Source: JARKQH01 sp964631605 (GTDB lineage Bacteria > Verrucomicrobiota > Verrucomicrobiia > Limisphaerales > UBA8199). Taken from it: DNA of 43,966 nt. Below, one piece after another: positions 36,254 through 43,966 of this stretch. The stretch spans positions 1-43,966 of the forward strand of contig CAZVYG010000037.1 of the NCBI GenBank assembly GCA_964631605.1. Reading direction: 5' to 3'. How positions within the stretch are numbered: the first letter of the stretch is position 1; the number at the start of each line of letters is the position of its first letter. A model generated the notes under the pieces. The model did not search any database. It worked only from the letters and a program-made list of their open reading frames with translations, and had not been told where the DNA came from. A program made the translations under genes and the position numbers.

Positions 36254-37840
36254 ATGAACCTGCCCCTTCGTTTCTTTGTCGCCTTGGCACTCGGCTGGAT
36301 CACCGCCGAGCCGGCGATGGCCACGAACACCAACCGCCTTCTGGTTGCCAGCCCCCCGAACACGTTTTGGTGGGCCGGCATCATTGACCACGGCCACCAG
36401 ATGCCGCTGACGGCGGGCTACCAGGCCAATCTGTTTGGCGAAACCTATGGGAATCAGGCCCAACCCCTGCTCCTCTCGAGTCGCGGGGACGTGGTTTGGT
36501 CGGACGATCCCTTCGCATTCCAGTTTTCATCGCTTGGTCTGGAGGTGGACGGCAAGGCGGCAAGGGTGGTCCAAACCAAGGCGGGCGATTCCCTGCGCGC
36601 CGCTTTCCGTTTTGCAAGCCGGACCTATTTCCCTCCCTCGGGCAAAATGCCGGACAAGTTGTTATTCTCGGCGCCGCAGTACAACACCTGGATTGAGTTG
36701 ATGTACGACCAGAATCAAGCCGATATCCTGAAATACGCCAAAGCCATTCGAGACAACGGGTTTCCCCCCGGCGTGCTGATGATAGATGACAATTGGCAGC
36801 AGAATTACGGGCAATGGGATTTTCGGAAGAACAAATTTCCCGATGCCAAAGCCATGGTCCGCACCCTGCATGCTCAGGGTTTCAAGGTGATGCTGTGGGT
36901 TTGCCCGTTCGTGCACACCAACTGCGATGCCTACGCGGACCTCGCACGTCGGGGTCTGCTCTTGAAGGATGCAGCCGGTGGCGTGGCCCTGGTCAAGTGG
37001 TGGAATGGAGAGGGGGCCTTGCTCGACTTCACCCAATCTGAGGCGGTGGCATGGTTTCGCTCGCAGTTGGATTATCTGCAATCCACCTATAAAGTGGACG
37101 GATTCAAGTTTGATGGCGGTGACAGTGACTTTTACAAAGGGTTGATCGCGTCGCGGCCCGTTTGCCCCAACACCCACTCCGAACTGTTTGGCCGAATCGG
37201 TCTTGATTATCCGCTCAACGAATACCGCGCGATGTGGAAGATGGGCGGCCAACCGTTGGTGGAGCGGCTTCGCGACAAGAATCATTCCTGGAACGACCTT
37301 CAGAAACTGGTTCCCAACATGTTGCTGGCGGGTCTCATGGGCTATCCCTTTTGCTGCCCCGACATGATTGGCGGGGGGGAATACAAATCCTTTCAGCCAG
37401 GCTCGACCATTGACCAGGAGTTGGTCGTGCGTTCCGCCCAAAGCCATGCGCTCATGCCGATGATGCAGTTCTCGGTGGCCCCGTGGCGCGTCCTCGATCC
37501 GGCGCACCTCAAGGCGGTCCGTAAAGCGGTTCAACTCCGAGAGACGCACAAGCGCTACATCGTCAAACTGGCGCGGCAATCGGCGGCCACGGGAGAACCC
37601 CTCATGCGCTCGCTCGAGTACGCATTCCCGGGCCAGGGTTACGAACGAGTGAACGATCAGTTCCTGTTGGGCGATCGCCTTCTCGTTGCCCCCGTGCTGG
37701 AGAAAGCCGCCCACGACCGGACGGTGATGCTTCCGCCGGGCGCTTGGGTGGGGTTCAACGGCAAGCGGTATGCCGGCCCGGCGAAGCTTACCCTGCCGGT
37801 GGGCCTGGAAGACCTCTGCTATTTTGAGAAGGCGAATTAG
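36254..37840 (+). CDS. Exported GH31 family glycosidase
   Basis: A 528-residue enzyme with signal peptide about 1-23. The barrel has GVLMIDDNWQQNYGQWDF, FPDAKAMVRTLHAQGFKVML, the nucleophile region GFKFDGGD with D287, and CCPDMIGGGEY with D370 as candidate acid/base. It is short and has a reduced N-terminal sandwich; the barrel resembles the GH31 branch that includes animal MYORG, an alpha-galactosidase, more than alpha-glucosidases. That is a recollection-based inference. Activity could be alpha-galactosidase, alpha-xylosidase or similar. The ATG at 36254 starts the signal peptide (an alternative is 36236). It converges with garR; the 109 bp between them hold no clear terminator. Confidence 0.8.
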   Translation: MNLPLRFFVALALGWITAEPAMATNTNRLLVASPPNTFWWAGIIDHGHQMPLTAGYQANLFGETYGNQAQPLLLSSRGDVVWSDDPFAFQFSSLGLEVDGKAARVVQTKAGDSLRAAFRFASRTYFPPSGKMPDKLLFSAPQYNTWIELMYDQNQADILKYAKAIRDNGFPPGVLMIDDNWQQNYGQWDFRKNKFPDAKAMVRTLHAQGFKVMLWVCPFVHTNCDAYADLARRGLLLKDAAGGVALVKWWNGEGALLDFTQSEAVAWFRSQLDYLQSTYKVDGFKFDGGDSDFYKGLIASRPVCPNTHSELFGRIGLDYPLNEYRAMWKMGGQPLVERLRDKNHSWNDLQKLVPNMLLAGLMGYPFCCPDMIGGGEYKSFQPGSTIDQELVVRSAQSHALMPMMQFSVAPWRVLDPAHLKAVRKAVQLRETHKRYIVKLARQSAATGEPLMRSLEYAFPGQGYERVNDQFLLGDRLLVAPVLEKAAHDRTVMLPPGAWVGFNGKRYAGPAKLTLPVGLEDLCYFEKAN

Positions 37841-37949
37841 CCTTCCACTGGGCACGATCGTTCACTCCCTCAGCCTCAACCGCACTGGTTGGTGCTGCCG
37901 TTCGGGGATGCACGGCGCCGAGGCCTTCTGCGCAACCTCTGCCCGTCGC

Positions 37950-38846
37950 TCAGCGCGTTGAACAGCGCTTGAGTTCGATCTTCGCCTGCTTCTCGAAATA
38001 GCGCACCAGCGCTCCATGATCGGAGTCGCTGAAGCCGTCCAACTTGAGGGCCTCGAGAATCTCCCTCACCAATGCGGTGAGCGGGAGGGGCGAGCCGAAC
38101 TGGTGACCGGCATCGAGGGCGTTGTCGAGGTCTTTGATGTGCAGGTTGATGCGGAAGCCGGGATTGAACTTCCGGTCGAGCATAAGGGGGGCCTTGGCAT
38201 CCATCACCGTGCTGCCGGCCAGGCCGCCGCGGATGGCTTGAAACACCAGTTCCGGCTCGACACCTGCCTTGGCGGCCAACACCAGCGCCTCGGAAACCGC
38301 GGCGATGTTGAGCGCGATGACGATCTGATTGGCCAGCTTGGCCACGTTGCCCGCGCCGATATCGCCAACGCGCACAACCGAGGCCGCCATGGCCTTGAAC
38401 ACCGGCAGACACCGGTCGAAGATTTCCGCTTTGCCCCCAACCATGACTGAGAGGGTGCCATCAATCGCCTTGGGCTGGCCGCCGCTGACCGGCGCGTCCA
38501 GCATCTCGACGCCCCTCTCCGCCAGCGTCGCCGCCAATTCGCGGCTGACCCGGGGCGCGATCGAGCTCATGTCAGCCACGATCAAACCGGGTTTGGCGCC
38601 CTCGAGGATGCCGTCTTTGCCCAGCACCACTTGTTTGACTTCCGGGGAGTTGGGCAGCATCGTGATGACCAGCCCGACCTGAGACGCGATGTCGCGCGGT
38701 GTGGCCGCGGCCTGCGCGCCGGCCGCCACCAGTTCATCCACCGCCGCGCGCACGACGTCGCATACGATGAGTTGATGTCCCGCTTTGAGCAGGTTCTTGC
38801 TCATGGGTTTGCCCATGATACCGAGTCCGATGAATCCGATTTTCAT
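37950..38846 (-). CDS. garR: 2-hydroxy-3-oxopropionate (tartronate semialdehyde) reductase
   Basis: A 298-residue beta-hydroxyacid dehydrogenase that reduces tartronate semialdehyde to D-glycerate with NAD(P)H. N-terminal Rossmann motif GFIGLGIMGKPM, substrate-binding loop DAPVSGGQPKA, and catalytic K170 in GNVAKLANQ. The C-terminal helical domain is complete. The start at 38846 was preferred to 38864 because it begins MKIGFIGLG. It is next to hydroxypyruvate isomerase, the usual partner (hyi-garR), 56 bp apart on the same strand, which supports this over 3-hydroxyisobutyrate dehydrogenase. Cytosolic. Confidence 0.88.
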   Translation of the reverse strand: MKIGFIGLGIMGKPMSKNLLKAGHQLIVCDVVRAAVDELVAAGAQAAATPRDIASQVGLVITMLPNSPEVKQVVLGKDGILEGAKPGLIVADMSSIAPRVSRELAATLAERGVEMLDAPVSGGQPKAIDGTLSVMVGGKAEIFDRCLPVFKAMAASVVRVGDIGAGNVAKLANQIVIALNIAAVSEALVLAAKAGVEPELVFQAIRGGLAGSTVMDAKAPLMLDRKFNPGFRINLHIKDLDNALDAGHQFGSPLPLTALVREILEALKLDGFSDSDHGALVRYFEKQAKIELKRCSTR

Positions 38847-38902
38847 GTTGTGATTTCGAATCAATGTTTGAGTTTGCAGAAGTGTTCAGAAGAAATCCGA
38901 GG

Positions 38903-39688
38903 TCAGACTTTGAAACCGTGGTCGCGCAGCCAGCCGAATGAGCCGGTAGTGTCGGGGGTGGGCACGTATTCCAACCCGACGTAGCCGGGGTAGTTCAACT
39001 CGTCGAGCCGCCGGAACAGGAACGGGAAGTTGATTTCGCCGGTGCCCGGCTGGTGCCGGCCGGGATTGTCGGCGATCTGAATGTGACCGATGCGGGCGAG
39101 GTGTTTGCCGAGGGTGCCGGCCAGCTCGCCCTCCTCCCGTTGGGCATGATAGACGTCGTATTGCAAGCGCACGTTGGGCTGGCCGATTTCATCCAGGAGC
39201 TTGAGCGCCGCGTCGGTGCGATTAAGGAAGAAACCGGGGATATCGAAGTGGTTGATCGGCTCGATGAGCAGCTCGAGCCCATGCTTCGCGAGTTCGACAG
39301 CCGCGAAGCGGGCGTTTTCGAGCAGCGTCCGCCAGTGTTCCTCGTCAGTGCGGCCGGGCACGCGCTTGCCCGCCAGACAGTTCAAGCGGGGGACGTTCAG
39401 AACCCTGGCGTATTCGATGGCCCGGGGCACGCCGGCGCGGAACTCCGCCTCGCGGCCGGGCAAAGCACCGAGGCCCCGGTCCCCCGCCGCCCAGTCACCG
39501 GCAGGCAGGTTGAACAGCACTTGTTGGAGTCCGTGCCGGTCGAGTTCCGCCTTCAAGTCTTCCGCCTTGAACGCGTAGGGGAACAAATACTCGACGTAGG
39601 TGAAGCCGGCTTTGCGGGCCAGGGCGAACCGATCGAGGAATGGCGCCTCGGTGAAGAGCATGGTGAGATTGGCAGCGAATTTAGGCAT
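38903..39688 (-). CDS. hyi: Hydroxypyruvate isomerase
   Basis: A 261-residue TIM-barrel enzyme of the xylose-isomerase-like superfamily that interconverts hydroxypyruvate and tartronate semialdehyde. E143 in LLIEPINHFDIPGFF and E240 in GLEYVPTPDT match the metal-binding glutamates of E. coli Hyi, whose length is similar. The start ATG 39688 gives MPKFAANLTMLF, the standard N-terminus; the 39718 start would add ten residues. It lies between lldP and garR, all on the minus strand with gaps of 58 and 56 bp, probably one transcript. Cytosolic. Confidence 0.9.
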   Translation of the reverse strand: MPKFAANLTMLFTEAPFLDRFALARKAGFTYVEYLFPYAFKAEDLKAELDRHGLQQVLFNLPAGDWAAGDRGLGALPGREAEFRAGVPRAIEYARVLNVPRLNCLAGKRVPGRTDEEHWRTLLENARFAAVELAKHGLELLIEPINHFDIPGFFLNRTDAALKLLDEIGQPNVRLQYDVYHAQREEGELAGTLGKHLARIGHIQIADNPGRHQPGTGEINFPFLFRRLDELNYPGYVGLEYVPTPDTTGSFGWLRDHGFKV

Positions 39689-39746
39689 AGGTTTTTGTTC
39701 AGAGTAAGGGTGCGCCATCAGCGCACGGGTTTGGGGTTAAAGGGAT

Positions 39747-41400
39747 TCATGGCGCGAGCATTGGAGGTTTGACGATCATCCATTTGAAGACGTAGGCCTG
39801 GAGCATGACCAGGATCCCCATGAGCGTGGCCAGCGCGATGCTGTGCCAGAACACCGCGCGCAGAATTGTGCCGGCGTCGGGACTGTCCTTCTGCCCGCCG
39901 GTGGCCACGCTGGCCACGACGATGCTCTGGGCGTCAATCATCTTGCCCATCACGCCCCCGGAGCTGTTCGCGGCGGCGGTCAGGAGGGGCGAGATGTCAA
40001 GCTGCTGGGCGGTGACTTTCTGCAGGTTGCCAAACAGCACATTGGAGGAAGTGTCGCTGCCGGTCAGGGCCACCCCCAGCCAGCCCAACAAGGGGGAGAA
40101 AAAGGGAAAGAGCACGCCGGTCGAGGCAAACGCCAGCCCCATGGTGGTGTCGGTGCCGCTGTAACGCGTGGTAAAGCCCAGGGCGAGCATCAAGGCGATG
40201 GTCAGCAGCGGCACGCGGACCCGTTTGAGAGTGCGACCGTAAGTCGCGGCGAGCTGGCGGGGTTTCAGCCCGAGCATGAAGCCGGCGAGCACGCCGGCCA
40301 CCAGCAGCGCGGTGCCGGTTGCCGACAGCAGGTTGAACGTGAACTGTGCGGCTTCAGGTTCCGGCTGGGCGACCACGGGCGGCATTTTTTGCACGGCTTG
40401 GTGCAAGGCCGGAACGGAGAGCTTGGGGGCAAACGTCTGGTTGAGCGCGTTTTTCACGGGCGCCAGACTGGAGGCGGCCACAAACACCGTAAGCAGAACC
40501 CAAGGCAGCCAGGCCCGGAGGTTCTCGTTTCTGAGGGAGGCCGTCGCAGGGGCGGCGGGGACGGCGGCCACTTTCTCCGGGTCGCCATGCCCCTGCACTT
40601 CCGAGGGCTTCCAGAAGCGCAACAGGATCACGAGCGCGCCGATGGCGCTCAGCCCGGCGGCGGCATCCACCAAATAGGGGCCGTGGAAATTGCTGACCAC
40701 AAACTGCACCACGGCAAAGCTGGCGCCTGTGACCAGGCAGGCAGGCCACACCCCGAGCATGCCGCGCCAGCCGGCCTGCGCCGCCACCAGCCAAAACGGC
40801 ACCAGCAGCGAGAAGAAAGGCAACTGCCTTCCGACCATCGCACTCAGTGCGCTCTCATCCAGCCCGGTCACTTTGGCCAACGTGATGATCGGGATGCCGA
40901 CCGAGCCGAAGGCCACCGGCGCAGTGTTGCCGATCAGCGCCAGCTTGGCGGCTTCCAGCGGGCGAAATCCCAGCCCGATCATCAGCGCGCCGGTAATCGC
41001 CACCGGCGCGCCGAAGCCCGCGAACCCTTCGATAAATGCGCCGAAGCTGAAAGCGATCATCAGCGCCTGAATGCGGCGGTCCTGCGACAGACCCGACATG
41101 CGCGTCTGCAGAACTCTGAAACCGCCGCTCTCAACCGAGAGGTTGTAGATGAAGATCGCGTTGAGCACGATCCAACCGATGGGGAACAACCCGAACGCCG
41201 CGCCGTAGCCGGCGGAGGCCAGGGCCAGTTGGGTCGGCATGCCGTAAATCCCGATGGCCACGGCAACCGCAATGAGCAGCCCCACCAGCGCGGCCAGGTG
41301 GGCCCGTACGTGCCAGAAGGCGAGCAACGCCAGCAACGTCACNNNNNNNNNNGAGACCCAGGCTCTGTGCCACTGGCGTGTAGTTTTGCGACCAAGTCAT
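39747..41400 (-). CDS. lldP: L-lactate permease family transporter (interrupted by assembly gap)
   Basis: A multi-pass inner-membrane transporter for L-lactate, glycolate and related 2-hydroxy acids. From ATG 41400 the first 16 residues are MTWSQNYTPVAQSLGL, the typical LldP start; then come ten N, then a long hydrophobic protein (531 residues) with GAFIEGFAGFGAPVAITGAL and IGNTAPVAFGSVGIPI, both LldP signatures, and GSDTSSNVLFGNLQ near the end. The ten N do not preserve the frame and a few residues of helix 1 are missing, so the true gap is not ten bases. A low-complexity loop (KVAAVPAAPATASL) lies in the middle. The link to glycolate/hydroxypyruvate metabolism by hyi-garR is inferred from context. 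Confidence 0.88.
41343..41352. other. Assembly gap of ten N
   Basis: Ten undetermined bases inside lldP. Sequence on both sides belongs to the same gene but in different frames when ten bases are assumed, so the size is a placeholder. It joins two contigs; the order is supported by the gene reading across it. Confidence 0.98.
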
Positions 41401-41460
41401 GGGATTACTGGGTTCGGGAATCCACGTGGGGACTTGCCGGGCAGCATGGCACCGGACGAC

Positions 41461-43104
41461 CTAGGAACGGTTGTAACTCAGCCGCACCAGTTCGATGCCT
41501 TCGCGTTTCCCCTGATTCCGCGAATAGCTCTTCTGGTCGGCGTTGTTCCAATGTTCGTGAACTCCCAAGCTCTTGAGGGAGGTTCCATCCCCCATCGGGT
41601 CGTAGCGGGTGTTGGAGGGCGGCGTGTCGGCCAGGGCGGCCTCGTGGAGGTAGCCGTCCACGTTGCCGTTGAAACTGGGATTGCCCGCGGTGAGGTTGGG
41701 CTCGGTGCCTATCAGGTCGTAGGCGACGGAGTCGAGCGCGACCGGGTCCTGCGACAGGAGCAGACTGGAGCACCAGCGGTTGTTCAGCGTGCTCCAGCGC
41801 ACCACCGGCAGGCTCTGGTTCTTGGAGGTGTACAAGCCATCGGCAAAATACAGGAGCGTCTTCCCGCCGAGCTCCTTGTGGCCGAGGAGCTGGACCAAGC
41901 CATTGGGCTGGCCGTGCCGGTAAGGCGTGGGGTAATCCCAAAGCGCGAAGGCATGGAGCACGTTCGGTGCGAAGGCTTTTTTGGTCGGGTCATAGACCGA
42001 ACCGAAGTGGTTCTTGGCGGCGACCGTGATGCCAAAGACACGGTGGGGGCGCAGCAGGGCATAATTGATGAGGTACGCGGCTTCGGTGTAAACCTTGGGG
42101 AGATACATCGTCGTCCGGACATTCCCGGGCAACTCGAAGTGGATGGGGCAATTCATGTCCGGCTCCGCCTTGAGGCGTCGCGAAGCGCTTCCTCCGCGAT
42201 TGTCGGCGAAGCTGACTTGCTGGTAATCCCCCCGGGGGTTGATCCGAACCCGGTTGTAAAGGATGTCGTTCAGACAACGGGAGGGATCGGCCAGGGTGAT
42301 GCACTCGCCGGGCACACCCGCCACCTCGATCAATTGCCGGACCATCACATAAACGACTTGCGGGTTGGGATAGCCCCTGTCGGTCCACGGCTCGCCCTTC
42401 GAGTCGGCGTTGCAATTGAGCTTAATCACCAGCTCCTCTCCCTTTTGATAGCCTCGGTCGCCCCGCCCACTGGTCCGGTTGAAATAGCGGAAGAGCTTCT
42501 CCCAGGCGGCCGGGTCCGACTGGGTTTCCGTGAGCCGCTGCAGGCTTGCGGAGAACATCTTTTCCACAGTCGCCAAATCCGTGTTTTGCTCCTCCCACCA
42601 GGCTCCCGTTTTGCCATCCCATTTGGTGGCCTCAAAGTCCTGCGCCCACACCACGCGACCGGGACCAATGCCTTTGCCTATTCCCATCGGACGATTCCGT
42701 CCCTCGACCGGGTTTAGGTTCTGAACCACGGGTTTCTCCGCATCCGCCGTCCCGCCGGTCCCGACACTGGCATAGACAAACGCCGCCACGGTCAGCCCGC
42801 ACAGAGCCGCAGCAACTCGACCGACCCGCCGCCGCACGAGGTTTGCCCCCTGAAGAGCCAGGAGGCACCCGACCAGCCACGTTACAAAGCCGATGCCGAC
42901 GCCAGCGGCCACCTTTTGGCAAGGGTAGTCTGCCCGACTCGGTTTGGGCACCACCCGGAACAAGTACCAGGCGATTGCCAGGCAGCCAAGAAACGGATAG
43001 AACACCCTGGCCAGCGGCGTATCCCGCCGCAGGGCAATCCACCGGCCCGACCTCGGGCATCGTTTTACCAACTGGTCCAGCACACTGTGAAGTCGTGTTT
43101 TCAT
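41461..43104 (-). CDS. DUF362 domain protein with membrane anchor
   Basis: A 547-residue protein. Three hydrophobic segments at about 35-53, 66-88 and 97-115 anchor it, followed by a large domain. The DUF362 region (about 185-500) has ELVIKLNCN, VITLADPSRCLND-like strands, TEAAYLINYALLRPHRVFGIT, AAKNHFGSVY, and LLLSQDPVALDSVAYDLI, typical of this family. DUF362 proteins include iron-sulfur and non-ferredoxin members; no CxxCxxC cluster is visible here, so an iron-sulfur role is unlikely. Function unknown. It starts 7 bp after the stop of the large secreted protein and ends 60 bp before lldP, so it belongs to the same minus-strand run. Confidence 0.75.
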   Translation of the reverse strand: MKTRLHSVLDQLVKRCPRSGRWIALRRDTPLARVFYPFLGCLAIAWYLFRVVPKPSRADYPCQKVAAGVGIGFVTWLVGCLLALQGANLVRRRVGRVAAALCGLTVAAFVYASVGTGGTADAEKPVVQNLNPVEGRNRPMGIGKGIGPGRVVWAQDFEATKWDGKTGAWWEEQNTDLATVEKMFSASLQRLTETQSDPAAWEKLFRYFNRTSGRGDRGYQKGEELVIKLNCNADSKGEPWTDRGYPNPQVVYVMVRQLIEVAGVPGECITLADPSRCLNDILYNRVRINPRGDYQQVSFADNRGGSASRRLKAEPDMNCPIHFELPGNVRTTMYLPKVYTEAAYLINYALLRPHRVFGITVAAKNHFGSVYDPTKKAFAPNVLHAFALWDYPTPYRHGQPNGLVQLLGHKELGGKTLLYFADGLYTSKNQSLPVVRWSTLNNRWCSSLLLSQDPVALDSVAYDLIGTEPNLTAGNPSFNGNVDGYLHEAALADTPPSNTRYDPMGDGTSLKSLGVHEHWNNADQKSYSRNQGKREGIELVRLSYNRS

Positions 43105-43111
43105 ATCCCAT

Positions 43112-43966
43112 TCATTGTTTCACGCGAAAGAACTGCGCGGCGTTGGTCATGGGGCTCAGGTAGGGACTGGTCGCGCCGAAGACATTATTCCAGAGCCCTG
43201 TCAGATTGGTCGCCGCTTGCAGCGTGCCGCCGCCCCCCCATTCGAGCCGCACCTTGCCCTCCTGGATAACCGGTGGCTCAAACCGGATCGGCGCACCCTG
43301 CCCCATCGCCCAACCGACAGCCGCGTCGAACAGCCTCAACCCGTCGGCATTCAGCACCGCAAACGTTTCGTTTTGCAGAAACAGATGCACCCGCCGCGCC
43401 GGCGCCAGGCCGCTGCTCATCGCCGCCCCAGCTTCATAGGCGTATAGACACGGATGACTGCCGTCGCTCAGCCGGGCGATGACAATCGGACTACCGCCGG
43501 GTTCACCCCAGGAAAAATAGCCCGCCACCGTGGCCACCGTCCGAATCCCCGCGGGGAGCCCCGCGGCCAGTGGATGGCCCGCCTGGGTGATGTTGAGCGC
43601 CGTCTGCGAGCCGGCATTGCCCATGCTGGTGGCGAAGCCGTAGTCGTCCTGCACAAAGGTCTCCCAGTTGATCACCGGCACCGCCACATTCTGGAACTTC
43701 GTGCTGAGGGTGCCCGAGCCCACAGTCGAAGAGGTCAGAACCAAGCCCTTGCCAGTCGCATGCGTAGCCGTTGCCACTTCGTCGCTGACCACTTGCACGG
43801 TGTAGCCGTTGCTCTGGAGACGATTCCGGATCGCCAGGTCCGATGGGCCCAGATTGCCAGCGTCGCCCACGACAAACAGCACCTCCCGGTTGGTGGGAAC
43901 TACGACAGGGTTGAAGTTCGCCACCACTGTTTTGTTCGCACTCATGAGAAGTGTGACGGGGTTGGT
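43112..43966 (-). CDS. C-terminal part of a large secreted protein (5' end outside window)
   Basis: The open frame continues to the window edge. Its first visible residues (TNPVTLLMSANKTVVANF) are the end of a divergent InlB B-type bacterial repeat, so the start lies upstream and M8 at 43945 is not the start. A following domain (about 20-220) with REVLFVVGDAGNLGPSD and GLVLTSSTV resembles a trimmed alpha/beta (ThuA-like or flavodoxin-like) fold. The last 50 residues (WGGGGTLQAATNLTGLW ... QFFRVKQ) match the short C-terminal domain of other secreted proteins here. Function unknown; exported by inference. Confidence 0.7.
   Translation of the reverse strand, partial: TNPVTLLMSANKTVVANFNPVVVPTNREVLFVVGDAGNLGPSDLAIRNRLQSNGYTVQVVSDEVATATHATGKGLVLTSSTVGSGTLSTKFQNVAVPVINWETFVQDDYGFATSMGNAGSQTALNITQAGHPLAAGLPAGIRTVATVAGYFSWGEPGGSPIVIARLSDGSHPCLYAYEAGAAMSSGLAPARRVHLFLQNETFAVLNADGLRLFDAAVGWAMGQGAPIRFEPPVIQEGKVRLEWGGGGTLQAATNLTGLWNNVFGATSPYLSPMTNAAQFFRVKQ

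Noticed and set aside
39843..41576. 577-codon plus-strand frame across lldP
   Set aside because: Crosses the N gap and is antisense to a transporter; composition (H, Q, G, R rich) is that of a shadow frame.

Overview
The window (about 60% GC) looks like a chromosomal piece of a Verrucomicrobia-type bacterium, probably from the Pedosphaera/Limisphaera side of the phylum or a close PVC relative. The signs are several S1 sulfatases close together, a type II pseudopilin-like protein with the H-X9-DG motif, PEP-CTERM sorting, autotransporter-associated beta-strand repeat proteins without a beta-barrel, a XylR-type regulator, GH127, DUF362, and very few Shine-Dalgarno sequences. No rRNA, tRNA, CRISPR array, phage gene or intact insertion sequence was seen. 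The taxonomic call is an inference from gene content.

Layout. (1) 118-10663, minus strand: four exported-protein genes, namely a beta-strand-repeat surface protein, a pseudopilin-like protein, a small PEP-CTERM protein and a 1588-residue DUF5060-type putative glycoside hydrolase. Three of them carry the same N-terminal beta-sandwich module, and two copies share 593 identical bases. (2) 10872-16023: regulators, namely a XylR-family activator divergent from the hydrolase gene, and a two-component pair (1063-residue propeller sensor kinase plus LuxR-type response regulator) read the other way. (3) 16185-37840, plus strand: a catabolic island with five S1 sulfatases, a GH49-like dextranase-fold protein (interrupted by a one-base frameshift in a run of eight G), a GH27/GH36-like alpha-galactosidase, a GH67/GH115-like protein, a GH127 beta-L-arabinofuranosidase and a GH31 enzyme. 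(4) 37950-43966, minus strand: tartronate-semialdehyde reductase (garR), hydroxypyruvate isomerase (hyi), L-lactate permease (crossing a 10-N assembly gap), a DUF362 membrane protein and the C-terminal part of a large secreted protein.

How the genes may work together. Most products of regions 1 and 3 have signal peptides, so a sulfated, mixed-linkage polysaccharide would be desulfated and cut outside the cytoplasm. The XylR-type regulator and the propeller kinase would sense sugars, and garR/hyi/lldP would handle two- and three-carbon acids. The substrate cannot be read from sequence; the enzyme set suggests arabinose-, galactose- and possibly uronate-containing sulfated glycan. No sulfatase-maturing enzyme and no exosortase is in the window.

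Signals beyond the genes. A direct-repeat box (ATGAGC plus two TTTTGCG-like units 13 bp apart) lies upstream of three region 1 genes, one copy being in the intergenic region shared with xylR. A second intergenic element (CTACATCATTATGCAGGTG core) occurs three times in the catabolic island. Four large secreted proteins end in a similar short beta-rich C-terminal domain that could be a sorting signal. There is a remnant of a second GH49-like gene between two sulfatases, and clear mosaic gene conversion among the N-terminal modules.
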